A stretch of DNA of 57,568 bases, from NCBI GenBank assembly GCA_019309115.1, contig JAFDGW010000011.1, positions 1-57,568 on the forward strand, given 5' to 3'. How positions within the stretch are numbered: position 1 is the stretch's first letter; every line of letters starts with the position of its first letter. Below the pieces are notes generated by a model, which searched no databases, was not told the DNA's origin, and was given only the letters and a program-made list of their open reading frames with translations. Origin of the DNA: Deltaproteobacteria bacterium (GTDB taxonomy: Bacteria > Desulfobacterota > Syntrophobacteria > Syntrophobacterales > Thermodesulforhabdaceae). Below, in pieces: positions 36,195 to 45,376 of the stretch. A program made the translations under genes and the position numbers.

Positions 36195-37568
36195 CTAAAC
36201 ATTTGCAAGTTTCTTCGAAAAGCCTTTTGCTATATTTGCAAAGTCTTCAAAGCCTGGCCTTCCCATAAGACCGTAGGTCATCCGCTTGGACAACTCTACC
36301 CCAGGCTGGTCAAACGGATTTATCCCATACAAATAACCCATAAAAACGGTTTGTAGCTCGTACAGAAAAAAAGCCTGCCCCAGTGTAAACTCATCCAGTC
36401 GAGGAAACCATAAGGTAATGTTAGGCCTTGAAGCCTCGGCTAAAGCGCAAGCCGTGGCTTTCTGTTCTGCATGAAAAAGCTCGCCAAGCGTATGCCCCTG
36501 CAAATACGATAGATCCTCCATATCGGCATCAGTGTTTATGGTCACGTCCCGTCTCCAATGTTCCACGCCAAGAATGGTTATAATCTTATCATTAGGGCCC
36601 TCACGGTAAAGCTGAAGCTGAGAATGCTGATCCGTTACTCCAAGGGCCTTTACGGGTGTCGGTCCAACAGCATCTCCGTTCCTGGACTTGCCAAGACTCT
36701 CCGCAATGAGTTGCCGTAACCAGTCGGAAAATCCGTAAAGCCCTTGAGCATAAGCCCAATAGACGTGAATTTTCTTTCCCTTTTTTCTGTCGGCAATCAC
36801 GTGATACAAGCCATTTTTATAAGCCGGATTGGCATCAATATCACCGGATTTGCATTTCTCGGCCATAAACTTGGCCCCTTCCACAAGTTGCCCTACATCT
36901 ACTCCTAAAAATGAAAGGGGAAGCAGCCCAACAGGAGAAAGAACCGAAAATCGTCCACCCAGGCGAGGGGGAACCGTGCAGGTCAGAATATCAGCCCTTT
37001 TTGAAAACTGCCGTAAAATTCCTTTCTCCGGATCGGTAATAACCACAAAAAATTCCTTCAAACGCCCCGTTCCAAATTGCTTCACGATCAAATCGTAGGC
37101 AACTAAAAACTGACTGACCGTTTCAGCCGTTGTCCCGGACTTGCTTATAACTACGAACAGAGTTCTCTCCAGATCCAGCAAGTCAAGAAGCGCCCCAAAT
37201 TCCTCAGGGTCAATATTATCAGCAATAAAAAGACGGGGCTTTGCCTGCAGGTTGTGAAAGGGGCTACGGAGTGCTTGAAAAGATGCCTTCGCGCCAAGGG
37301 CCGAGCCGCCTATACCAAACACAACCACATTGGCAAGGTCTCTTTTGGCGAAATATTCCCTAACTTTCAGAACCTCTGATAATGCCGATGAGGTCTCTAT
37401 CACCTGCCAAAACCCAAGTTTTCCATTCCTTCGCTCATCGGTGATGCGATCATGCACTTTTTCAAAACTATTCTGCCATTCTTCCACCTCAGAATCCTCA
37501 ATGCCGTGTTCCTTACCAATTGCCTCAGCTTTCACAAAGGTCCAGTCAAACTTAAGCTCGCTCATCAT
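36195..37568 (-). CDS. pgi: Glucose-6-phosphate isomerase
   Basis: About 457 residues, the short bacterial form. Landmarks are VVFGIGGSALGAKASFQAL, the phosphate-binding VVISKSGTTAETVSQF, RLGGRFSVLSPVGLLPL (signature 1) and GINPFDQPGVELSK with the catalytic Lys (signature 2). It interconverts glucose-6-phosphate and fructose-6-phosphate. The start may be TTG 37574, 5 bases after GGAGG, or ATG 37568; both overlap the rarA stop, implying coupling. Confidence 0.95.
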   Translation of the reverse strand: MMSELKFDWTFVKAEAIGKEHGIEDSEVEEWQNSFEKVHDRITDERRNGKLGFWQVIETSSALSEVLKVREYFAKRDLANVVVFGIGGSALGAKASFQALRSPFHNLQAKPRLFIADNIDPEEFGALLDLLDLERTLFVVISKSGTTAETVSQFLVAYDLIVKQFGTGRLKEFFVVITDPEKGILRQFSKRADILTCTVPPRLGGRFSVLSPVGLLPLSFLGVDVGQLVEGAKFMAEKCKSGDIDANPAYKNGLYHVIADRKKGKKIHVYWAYAQGLYGFSDWLRQLIAESLGKSRNGDAVGPTPVKALGVTDQHSQLQLYREGPNDKIITILGVEHWRRDVTINTDADMEDLSYLQGHTLGELFHAEQKATACALAEASRPNITLWFPRLDEFTLGQAFFLYELQTVFMGYLYGINPFDQPGVELSKRMTYGLMGRPGFEDFANIAKGFSKKLANV

Positions 37569-38922
37569 TATCAATACTTCCTCCCTTCCTGATTTGCCCT
37601 TTTATCATCCGTCTGACCTTCTCCCGGCGCTTTACAAGCACATTTCGCCATTTACCTTCCCATCCCACCGATTTTGGTTCATAGAAGATCGCATCTTCAT
37701 AACCTTCAGGCAAGTAACACTGAGGTATCCAACCTTCGGGAAAGTCATGAGGGTATTTGTATTCGAGGCCAAATCCCATTTTTTTCATAAAATCTGTGGG
37801 AGCATTCCTGAGATGTAACGGTACCGGCACCGTACCGGTTTGATAAGCTAGCGACCTGGCCTTTTTCAGCGCTTTGTAAACCGCATTGCTCTTGGGAGCA
37901 AGAGCAATGTAAACGGCTGCTTGAGCCAGTGCCAGTTCTCCTTCCGGGCTTCCCATAAATTGATAAGCCTGAAGGGCCGCTGTAGCCTGAACGACGGCGA
38001 AAGGATCTGCAAGACTTACATCTTCACATGCCGCCTGCACGATGCGTCGGGCTATATACAGGGGGTCTTCGCCTGCATGCAACATTCTGGCAAGCCAATA
38101 AAGCGCTCCGTCGGGGTCGCTACCCCGGAGGCTTTTATGAAAAGCCGAGATGAGATCGTAATGCTGATCTCCTGCCCTGTCGTATCTTACAGCAGGTCTT
38201 TGCATAGCTTCTCTTACAGCATCAACATCAATTAACCTTATGCCCTCTTCCGGGTCCGGAGGGGTGGTTAAAACCACGGCTTCCAGGGTATTCAGGAGTT
38301 TTCTTGCATCCCCGCCCGACCATGAGAGCATGATTTCCTCCGCTTCCGGCGTAATTACCGCTGGATATTCTCCGATCCCACGTTCGGTATCAGATAGCGC
38401 TATATGCATTATCCTGCGAAGGTCATCACGAGACAGCGGTTCAAGAACAAGCACATGAACCCTAGAAAGCAATGGGTGAATAATGGCAAAGGATGGATTT
38501 TCCGTTGTGGCCCCTATAAGCCTAAGAACCCCGGATTCCACATAGGGCAAAAGCACGTCCTGCTGAGCTTTGTTGAGACGGTGGATTTCGTCAAAAAACA
38601 ACCAGGTTTTTCTTGCTTCCTTTTTCCAAACTGCTTCGGCTTCCTTAGCAGCATGCCTTATGTCCTGCACAGTGGCAGCCACTGCAGAATAACTTATAAA
38701 ATGGCCGTTACAAGCATCGACTATGAGGCGTGCAAGGGTGGTTTTCCCCGTTCCGGGCGGTCCCCAGAAAATTAAAGACGGAAAATCCTTTCGCTGGAAA
38801 TATCGCCACAGGATTTTTCCATGTCCCAGCAGATGCCGCTGACCGACGAACTCATCCAGCTGCCTCGGTCTTAAGCGCTCTGCCAAGGGTTCCCTTGCTA
38901 TGGCTGTCGTTACGTTCTGCAT
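37552..38922 (-). CDS. rarA: Replication-associated recombination ATPase RarA (MgsA)
   Basis: 456 residues, AAA+ clamp-loader-like. It begins PLAERLRPRQLDEFVGQRHLLG. Walker A is FWGPPGTGKTTLA, Walker B WLFFDEIHRLNKAQQD, sensor 1 LIGATTENPSF. The C-terminal MgsA domain contains SAFHKSLRGSDPDGALYWLARML and ends with PLHLRNAP and YPHDFPEGWIPQCYLPE, the family tail. RarA acts at stalled forks and gaps. It overlaps the hydrolase stop upstream and pgi downstream. Confidence 0.95.
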   Translation of the reverse strand: MQNVTTAIAREPLAERLRPRQLDEFVGQRHLLGHGKILWRYFQRKDFPSLIFWGPPGTGKTTLARLIVDACNGHFISYSAVAATVQDIRHAAKEAEAVWKKEARKTWLFFDEIHRLNKAQQDVLLPYVESGVLRLIGATTENPSFAIIHPLLSRVHVLVLEPLSRDDLRRIMHIALSDTERGIGEYPAVITPEAEEIMLSWSGGDARKLLNTLEAVVLTTPPDPEEGIRLIDVDAVREAMQRPAVRYDRAGDQHYDLISAFHKSLRGSDPDGALYWLARMLHAGEDPLYIARRIVQAACEDVSLADPFAVVQATAALQAYQFMGSPEGELALAQAAVYIALAPKSNAVYKALKKARSLAYQTGTVPVPLHLRNAPTDFMKKMGFGLEYKYPHDFPEGWIPQCYLPEGYEDAIFYEPKSVGWEGKWRNVLVKRREKVRRMIKGQIRKGGSIDNDERA

Positions 38923-39719
38923 CGCATCTCAAAAAACTCGTCCACCTTCTTGTTAAACATATCTGCCGCTTCCACATGTACAGCATGACCGACATCATCA
39001 AATTCTACCAACTCAGAATTGGGTATCAACCTGTGGAGGATCCTGGAATTTTCTGGCGGAACCAAAGTATCTTTTTTACCGGTGATGATTAAAACCGGAG
39101 TGGAAATTGTAGACAGTTTTTCACAAACATCAAAACCTTGTATAGCCGCTATCTGAGAGGCGAACCCTTCGGGGCTCTGAGGCGGTACACTCAGGGCGTT
39201 TCGTTTGTATTGTTCAATTATCTGGGGATTAGCCTCGACAAAAGATTTGTTAAAAAGGATCGGGATATTTTTGTCGATTATCTCCTCGGGGGATAAGCCC
39301 TCATTGTTCGCAAGAACTTCCATGACTTCTCCCGGAGGTGGAATCCGTTGCGACTTGCCACAATGCGTGCAACCCAGCACCATACCTTTTACTCTCTCCG
39401 GCGCTATGACGCACAACTGCTGGGCGATCATGCCTCCCATTGATACTCCCACCACCATAGCCTGATCGATTCTTAAGTTATCCATGATTGCAATAACATC
39501 CAATGCCAGGTCCTCCATTGAGTACGGCCCGGCTGGAGTGGATGAACGTCCGGCGCCTCGGTTGTCAAAAACAATGACTAGGTATCTTTGTTGAAAAAAC
39601 GGAAGCTGCATAAACCAGGACCAGGCACCACCACCAAGTCCGCTAACAAATATTAACGGTTCACCATCGCCATGAACTTCATAGTAAAGTGTAACGTCAC
39701 CATTCTTGCACATCGCCAT
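38910..39719 (-). CDS. Alpha/beta hydrolase fold protein
   Basis: 269 residues. The oxyanion segment is FVSGLGGGAWSWF, the nucleophile elbow GVSMGG (Ser), the acid in ITGKKDTLVP (Asp) and the His in DVGHAVHVE, so the catalytic triad looks complete. The closest general match is the 3-oxoadipate enol-lactonase-like / esterase group. The natural substrate is unknown. It overlaps the rarA start by 13 bases and follows the lipoprotein gene. Confidence 0.85.
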   Translation of the reverse strand: MAMCKNGDVTLYYEVHGDGEPLIFVSGLGGGAWSWFMQLPFFQQRYLVIVFDNRGAGRSSTPAGPYSMEDLALDVIAIMDNLRIDQAMVVGVSMGGMIAQQLCVIAPERVKGMVLGCTHCGKSQRIPPPGEVMEVLANNEGLSPEEIIDKNIPILFNKSFVEANPQIIEQYKRNALSVPPQSPEGFASQIAAIQGFDVCEKLSTISTPVLIITGKKDTLVPPENSRILHRLIPNSELVEFDDVGHAVHVEAADMFNKKVDEFFEMRCRT

Positions 39720-39734
39720 TCCAACCCCCCCCGA

Positions 39735-40268
39735 TCAGCGGTAAATCTTAAAATCGTCTTCTCCATCATGCTGCCTCTCAAACTCAAAGAATATGTGCCC
39801 TATGCAGTTTTTTCGAGCCTCCGTCCACTTTTCCGGAATTTTGTTCGCAGAAATTCTGCCAAATCCCACAGTCACCCGGTGCACTTTTACCATACTACGA
39901 TGCCCGCTGTTGTCCACAGCCTGAATGGAAATTGTCAGATATTCTGGATCGATTAAATTGGGTATATCCAGAGAAATGCATCCCTTAACCATTAAATGCC
40001 CGTCCCTTTTCAATGGCACAAAATAGTTCTCAAACATATTCCCTCCGGCCTGAGTGACTTCAACACGGAATCCCGCAAGATCACCATCAGGATCAGATGC
40101 TTCAACAAAGATAGGCAACCTAGTTCCAGACCACACGGCAGGTGGCACAAATGAATCTACCAGCTCGGGTGGAGTGGTACTCTTACCTGCAACAAGCGAC
40201 GGAGGCGTACGATAACTTACGCACCCTGCAATAAAAACAAGAAAAACCAGAAAACAACACCTCTTCAT
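39735..40268 (-). CDS. Putative lipoprotein with Ig-like region
   Basis: 177 residues from ATG 40268 (AGGAGG 6 bases upstream; a longer frame to 40331 has no site). Signal peptide MKRCCFLVFLVFIAGC ends in a lipobox with Cys16-17, so the protein is probably lipidated. The rest is beta-rich, with PPAVWSGTRLPIFVEASDPDGDLAGFRVEV resembling Ig/cadherin-type strands, and a basic-aromatic C-terminus. No named family recognised. Asp at +2 is absent (Val), so outer-membrane location is likely. Confidence 0.7.
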   Translation of the reverse strand: MKRCCFLVFLVFIAGCVSYRTPPSLVAGKSTTPPELVDSFVPPAVWSGTRLPIFVEASDPDGDLAGFRVEVTQAGGNMFENYFVPLKRDGHLMVKGCISLDIPNLIDPEYLTISIQAVDNSGHRSMVKVHRVTVGFGRISANKIPEKWTEARKNCIGHIFFEFERQHDGEDDFKIYR

Positions 40269-40395
40269 GGTTAGCCTCCTGTTCGACAATCGATGAAAAA
40301 TGGCTTTAATGTTGAGTCCGTAACCGATCACCTAATAACTATAAACGGTAGGTAACATCTGGGGCAATTCGACTTTTCATTATCTTCAATAGCAA

Positions 40396-41765
40396 TTAGA
40401 AAAAGTCACTGCCCTTGAGAAGTAGCTTTGCCATTGTAGAACCTGGATTTAGCCGCAGAGCCTTTTTCAACAACTTGATCCGTTCTGGACCGGGAGGAAC
40501 GCACTGGGACGCACCCAGATAGGGTAAGTACTGCTCTGGCTGCTCTTTTGCCGCGCGTAAGAAATGTTGGTATGCCCTTTCGGCATTTCCACACGCCAAT
40601 TCACTATAACCAGCCCGCATTGACAGCTCGTAATCCGACGGAAGCAGAAGAACGTACCTGCCCTCCACCCTGGCACCGTTTGTACACGCAACTTGCTCCC
40701 AGATGGTATCAGCCATATCGCCGGTGCAGGATCTGTCTGACCTGGACGAAAGCAACGACAGATAGAAAGATTCTCGTTCCTTCACCTTGGACACCATCAT
40801 TCTCTCTTTTTGAACATAATTTCTAGCTCTTAGGGCTATCTTTTTTCCGAGATCCGGTCGTCTAACCAGCATCTCCAGATAACCTATACACTCGTCAGAA
40901 TTCCTGAAAAGAAACCCCGTTCTGCCGTGTACAACCACCCTTCTGTATGGTTCAATATCTTGCAAGACTGGAGCAATACCATGCGCGGCATATTCAAGGA
41001 ACTTTACGTCCGATCGTGCTCGATTAAATGGAATGTCAAGCAAAGGAGCTATCCCGATGTGAAGCTTGTTCAGGAAGCTGTAATAGCGGTAAATCGACCC
41101 GGTCGGGAAATAACGAAACCGACTACAATCAAGGGAGTGGAAAAACCTGGCGACAAACGAATCGGCCATTAGATTGAACCGAACATCTTGCCGATTCTGA
41201 AGCCATGGCACAAGATAAGGAACTATGGATGCAACATCGTATAAATGGCCTGCCGACCCTCCGTAACCAATCTCTGTACAATCCGCATGCATAGAAAGGT
41301 CTCTTTCGCCGATGTGCAGCATGTGATTCAAGAATACCTTATGCCTCTTGTTTATTTTACCATAAATGGCAGCCAGATAATCGGAACTGAATTGCAAAGC
41401 ATCGGCCAGAGCAGCCAGCGAAAAAATAGTCCTTCTTACCCACTTCCTAGAAAAAACCCGTAAAGTGGATTCCAGTAGGGAACGCTGCAAATGTCATCGT
41501 TCCATTCGTAAATAGTGGGCAGCCCAAGGCGCTTACGATATCTCACAAGTGGTATCAAATCTACATCTGCTACAAGGTTTATGATCGCAATATGTGCAGT
41601 CCTCAGCAATTGATCCCTTAGACGGTTTTCGCTGGTAAGGCTTATCGTTAGAAACAAATCAGAAGCATTCGCCAGAGCAGACAGCGGAACGTAAGTACGG
41701 TAGTAATGATCTCCGCAAAATTCTCTTGTAGGCGGGTCAATTTGCACAACCAAAAATGGAGGCAT
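40396..41765 (-). pseudogene. Glycosyltransferase (GT4-like) with C-terminal TPR-like tail, frameshifted
   Basis: Two frames together encode one protein of about 456 residues. The N-terminal frame (41765 to 41436) ends YEWNDDICSVPYWNPLYGFF; the C-terminal frame continues as KWVRRTIFSLAALADALQFSSDYLAAIYG and later has the GT-B donor-site pattern FLEYAAHGIAPVLQDIEPYRRVVVHGRTGFLF. Beyond residue ~350 lies a TPR-like piece (GNAERAYQHFLRAAKEQPEQY). The break is at a run of six A (41451-41456, T on the coding strand); one more base restores a single frame. It could be mutation, phase variation or an assembly error. Upstream, 41766-42117 is otherwise without a gene. Confidence 0.75.
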
Positions 41766-42028
41766 CAAGCACTGCTCGCTTCAATGCAAACAATTAAACT
41801 GCATCAATCTTTCGACCACCCTATTTTTCGAACCCTATGATACTCTTTTCGCCTGAGTTATTCACGTATTTCCGTCCTTACGTTTTGAGAGATTCCACGA
41901 AGTTATATAAACCACCATCTCAACTTGCCTCTGCCCTGAAACACACAACATTTCATGCAACAAAATGGTTGTGTCATTCTATTTTACCGGCCCGAATTCC
42001 TTTGCTTTCATTTCCGCACCGTTATGTG

Positions 42029-42045
42029 ATAAATGTAACATTTAT
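42029..42045. promoter_or_regulatory. Perfect palindrome upstream of cysC, possible operator
   Basis: ATAAATGT-A-ACATTTAT is a perfect 8-bp inverted repeat about 70 bases upstream of cysC, in a 350-base gap (41766-42117) that shows no other gene. Such a dyad suits a dimeric regulator of the CRP/FNR or MarR kind. The gap also contains ACACAAC/GTTGTGT (41943-41949/41968-41974). Confidence 0.4.
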
Positions 42046-42117
42046 TATTCTGGTAACCCCATTTAGTGGCAGTTAAACATCGAACGTGAAACACTATAGT
42101 GTTGGAGGATGTTCGCT

Positions 42118-42732
42118 GTGAAGGAGAATAGTCGTGAATGTCGACGGTATATTGTCCCCTACAGAGGAAAAATCCGAAGAGATGACCGTGAGAAACTTCT
42201 TGGGCAACGAAGCTTTGTTTTGTGGTTCACAGGACTTTCCGGTTCGGGCAAGTCAACCATTGCCCATGGCGTTGAAGAAGCTCTGCATAAGATGGGAAAG
42301 CTCACCTATGTTTTTGATGGAGACAACATCCGCAGTGGTCTCTGCAGCGATCTCAGCTTTTCCCCGCATGCACGTTCGGAAAATCTCAGGCGGGTTGCCG
42401 AGGTAATCAAGCTCTTTCTGGATGCCGGGGTCATATGTTTGGCCGCTTTTATATCGCCTTTCGAAGCTGAGCGCAGAAAAGTGCGCAAAATGATTGACTG
42501 TAATGCCTTTTACGAAGTCTATGTGAAGTGTCCCCTTGAGGTGTGCGAGTCACGAGACACAAAAGGCCTTTATCGGCTGGCCCGTGAGGGCAAGATCAAG
42601 AATTACACGGGCATATCATCGCCCTACGAGGAGCCTGCTTCGCCAGATCTGACCATTGACACAAGCAAACTGAGCATCTATGACAGCATCAAGACGGTGT
42701 TGGACTTTCTGGAAACAAAGGATCTCATATAG
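42118..42732 (+). CDS. cysC: Adenylylsulfate (APS) kinase
   Basis: About 204 residues. The P-loop is FTGLSGSGKSTIAHG, followed by DGDNIRSGLCSDLSFS (substrate site), ISPFEAERRKVRKMI and KCPLEVCESRDTKGLYRLAREGKIKNYTGISSPYEEP, all CysC hallmarks. It phosphorylates APS to PAPS. GTG 42118 is chosen because GGAGG is 9 bases upstream; ATG 42109 directly abuts it. No sat or other cys genes are near, so PAPS here may serve sulfation (for example of surface polysaccharide) rather than assimilation. Confidence 0.93.
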   Translation: MKENSRECRRYIVPYRGKIRRDDREKLLGQRSFVLWFTGLSGSGKSTIAHGVEEALHKMGKLTYVFDGDNIRSGLCSDLSFSPHARSENLRRVAEVIKLFLDAGVICLAAFISPFEAERRKVRKMIDCNAFYEVYVKCPLEVCESRDTKGLYRLAREGKIKNYTGISSPYEEPASPDLTIDTSKLSIYDSIKTVLDFLETKDLI

Positions 42733-42832
42733 TGCAGTGATTTTGTCAACGGCAGACAGAGATTATTGTTTGAATAATCATCGGGGCTTTCCTAATGTTT
42801 TGCTCTATCTTTGGAAAAATACTTGCGTAGAG

Positions 42833-42862
42833 TTAACCCCCTGAGCAAAATGGATGTATAAT
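42833..42862 (+). promoter_or_regulatory. Probable sigma-70 promoter for the coiled-coil protein
   Basis: TTAACC (42833-42838), 18-base spacer, TATAAT (42857-42862, perfect -10). The start would fall near 42869, about 12 bases before ATG 42881. An overlapping sigma-54-like TGG-N9-TTGC (42812-42826) has correct spacing but poor -24 match. Confidence 0.55.
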
Positions 42863-42880
42863 AAAAGTGGGGAGGGAAAC

Positions 42881-43696
42881 ATGCCTGTAAGCGTTGGTTT
42901 CATGAAGAAGCTCGATAAGGTCTCCCCTGATATGAGGGAGATTCTGATAGGACTCCTGGAGGAGATAGAGAAACAGCGGGAAGAGTCTGTAGGCAGGAAA
43001 GATTTCCTGAGGTTTGCCCAGAGAACAGAGGAAAACTTCCAGCAAACCTGGAAGGTGATTCGGGAGTTAGCGGATGCTCAAAGGAGAACCGAGGAACGAG
43101 TATCAAAACTCGAAGAGGCTATAGAGCGTCTCGCTGAAGCTCAGAGAAAAACTGAGGAACGAGTATCAAAACTCGAAGAAACGGTAGAACGCCTCGCTGA
43201 AGCCCAGAAGAGAACCGAGGAAAGACTTAATGAGCTGTCCGAGGCTCAAAGGAAAACCGAGGAGGAACTGAGAAAGCTCATTGGGGAGCACAGAAAGACC
43301 CGGGAGGAGCTTGGGGGGTTGTCTCATGCGGTGGGTTACATTCTTGAGGACAGGGCCTACGCCTCCTTGCCCGAACTGCTAAAGAAGGATCTCAGTGTGG
43401 ATGTCGAGGTGTTGAAGAGAGACTTCGTCGAGCTCGGTCCAGGACGGTACGAAGAGGTCAATATCCTGGGCAAAGGACAAAAGAACGGAGAAATGGTGTG
43501 GATTATAGGGGAATGCAAAACTCAACTGAAAAAGAGGGATGTGGACACTTTTCTTCGAAAAATGTCACGAATAGAACACCTTTTCCCAGGCGATAAGGTC
43601 TATGTGGCCGTCACATACCAGACATCCCCTCAGGTAAGAGAGTACCTGAAGAAAAAGGGCCTGAAGCTTTATTTCTCATATCAGTTCCGCATCTGA
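42881..43696 (+). CDS. Coiled-coil protein with C-terminal PD-(D/E)XK nuclease-like domain (DUF3782-like)
   Basis: 271 residues. Residues ~55-150 form a long coiled coil built of near-identical 21-residue repeats (LAEAQRKTEERVSKLEE units), also repeated at DNA level (about 43075-43260). The C-terminal ~110 residues carry EEVNILG and WIIGECKTQL, matching the acidic and ExK residues of a PD-(D/E)XK nuclease core. Proteins of this architecture occur in many thermophiles, archaea and cyanobacteria, with unknown role. ATG 42881 has GGGAGGG 5 bases upstream. Preceded by its own promoter; followed by a hairpin terminator at 43845. Confidence 0.75.
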   Translation: MPVSVGFMKKLDKVSPDMREILIGLLEEIEKQREESVGRKDFLRFAQRTEENFQQTWKVIRELADAQRRTEERVSKLEEAIERLAEAQRKTEERVSKLEETVERLAEAQKRTEERLNELSEAQRKTEEELRKLIGEHRKTREELGGLSHAVGYILEDRAYASLPELLKKDLSVDVEVLKRDFVELGPGRYEEVNILGKGQKNGEMVWIIGECKTQLKKRDVDTFLRKMSRIEHLFPGDKVYVAVTYQTSPQVREYLKKKGLKLYFSYQFRI

Positions 43697-43844
43697 AGAA
43701 AATCAGAATTTTTTCTCCGCGTTCCTCGCGTCCACCGCGGTAAAAAATACACCACCGGGGGTAAGAGGGGAGATTTAAAAATTAACAAATTGAGGTTAAG
43801 CGAAGCTTTTTATGCATTGTAAACCCCCATTTTACCCAATGGAC

Positions 43845-43869
43845 AGCAGGGTCAACCGACAACCCTGCT
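43845..43869 (+). terminator. Hairpin terminator, plus strand
   Basis: AGCAGGGT (43845-43852) and ACCCTGCT (43862-43869) form an 8-bp stem with a 9-base loop, followed on the plus strand by ATTTTCTTTTTATT. It is 150 bases beyond the nuclease-like gene and 10 bases from the end of the convergent beta-helix gene. The 43697-43844 stretch holds nothing recognised. Confidence 0.6.
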
Positions 43870-43878
43870 ATTTTCTTT

Positions 43879-45357
43879 TTATTGAATAACTTTGAGATTA
43901 CGAGGAGGAGCTGGTTTTTCCGTTTCAGGGGGCGACGGTGCCGATGCCAATGCTTCCAGAGCACCTATGTCAACTCCATTCCCTTGGGGCACATTATTGC
44001 CGGAAATGTCCCGCGATTGACCTAAGTTAATTCCTTTGTCTATAGCCGGTGAACCCGTTTTTAACTGAAGATCTGAAACCTGAGACGGCGTGGTTCCCTG
44101 TAATGAAACAAAAAGCGGGTCGCCGTAAAGATCATCCCCTCCACCAGCAGCTTTTTTGTTCCATGTTGTTATGTCTTTACCCTTGGTTCCGCCCCAGTAG
44201 AAAATCGCATCTCCGGCCTTATGATACAAGAGGTTATGACCTATGCTAATGGGGTTGCCTGTGACCGGAGAATAAACTGCTATGGCCGGAACGCCAGGAC
44301 GGACAGCAACAAGTATGTTATTTACAACCGTAACATTCTGAACATGGTTTACATTATTTGCCACGTCACTTGCCAAATACAGTTCCGCTTTGAACGGGTG
44401 GCTCTTGCCTGGATCGATCATGTTTCCAACTAAAGTGTTATTGTAAACCTTGCTGTCGGAACTATCGTATATGCTTATCCCTGCGCCGTCATTGTCAAAG
44501 CAGATATTGTAATAAACTTCATTGTAGTCACACCATTGATCCAGCTGAATACCGTTACCATCCGGACCATTTGATTCTTTATTCTGAAACACTACATTGT
44601 AACGTATGACGTTGTGATCTCCAGAATCCTCCTGAGGGCTTCTCGAAAAAATATGTATTCCGCTCGTTCCAGAAACAGCGGCTCCATTCTGGTAGACGAC
44701 ATTTCCTTCGACGATATAATAGCTCCCCAAAATTTCAATGCCGTGGTGTCCGTTCCCGTATACCTCATTAGACGAAATGACGGTTTCTTTGCCTGACGCA
44801 CAATTTACAGAATCAACTGCTATTCCATGAGTTGAGTTGTTGTAAACGCGGTTATTCAGCACCATATTCGAATCGCCCGCCTGGTTTCCTATCCAGATTC
44901 CAAGGGCATTATCATGTATGTCGTTGTCTGCAATGGTAATGTGATTGCTTCCCTTTTGAATAATAATTCCCGCATAGGCGCTTCCGGTAACGGTAAGTCC
45001 CTCCACATGGACGTAAGCAGAATCCGTTATGACTATGGAGTTTTCTATCACAGGCGCCTCGCCAGAAACTGCCCTTACTATTATCGGAGCGGTTTTAGTT
45101 CCCCGCACAGCAATCACCAAAGACTCTTTAAAAGAGCCCAGAGATCCCTTGATCTCCAAAACATCGCCGGGTTGAATTTTCGACCAATCTATGCTGCTAA
45201 AGCCGACTATCACATTTGCGCCTTCCGTAGCTTTACCGACAGGATAAACGGTCCACACCCTTGCCTGTGCATCCGATACCGTCCACAGTATCAGGCCAGA
45301 ATATACCAAACCTGCAAACAGGCAGATCTTTATGATTTTTCTGATAGCATTCATCAT
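43879..45357 (-). CDS. Secreted right-handed parallel beta-helix protein
   Basis: 492 residues. Signal-like N-terminus (IIKICLFAGLVYSGLILWTV, then DAQA) is followed by parallel beta-helix repeats of the NosD/pectate-lyase-like fold, seen as repeated N-rich turns: HITIADNDIHDNALGIWIG, NMVLNNRVYNNSTHGIAVD, ETVISSNEVYGNGHHGIEI. The C-terminus is Pro-rich (APSPPETEKPAPP). Such domains bind or cleave polysaccharides, but catalytic residues cannot be named. ATG 45357 has AGAGG upstream. It is 19 bases after the lectin-like gene and shares its riboswitch-bearing transcript. Confidence 0.85.
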   Translation of the reverse strand: MMNAIRKIIKICLFAGLVYSGLILWTVSDAQARVWTVYPVGKATEGANVIVGFSSIDWSKIQPGDVLEIKGSLGSFKESLVIAVRGTKTAPIIVRAVSGEAPVIENSIVITDSAYVHVEGLTVTGSAYAGIIIQKGSNHITIADNDIHDNALGIWIGNQAGDSNMVLNNRVYNNSTHGIAVDSVNCASGKETVISSNEVYGNGHHGIEILGSYYIVEGNVVYQNGAAVSGTSGIHIFSRSPQEDSGDHNVIRYNVVFQNKESNGPDGNGIQLDQWCDYNEVYYNICFDNDGAGISIYDSSDSKVYNNTLVGNMIDPGKSHPFKAELYLASDVANNVNHVQNVTVVNNILVAVRPGVPAIAVYSPVTGNPISIGHNLLYHKAGDAIFYWGGTKGKDITTWNKKAAGGGDDLYGDPLFVSLQGTTPSQVSDLQLKTGSPAIDKGINLGQSRDISGNNVPQGNGVDIGALEALASAPSPPETEKPAPPRNLKVIQ

Positions 45358-45376
45358 GGCATCACCTCTCTTACGA

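Noticed and set aside
41837-42076. Plus-strand open frame of 79 codons upstream of cysC
   Set aside because: No ribosome-binding site, no domain, low-complexity hydrophobic composition; the region fits intergenic DNA with an operator.
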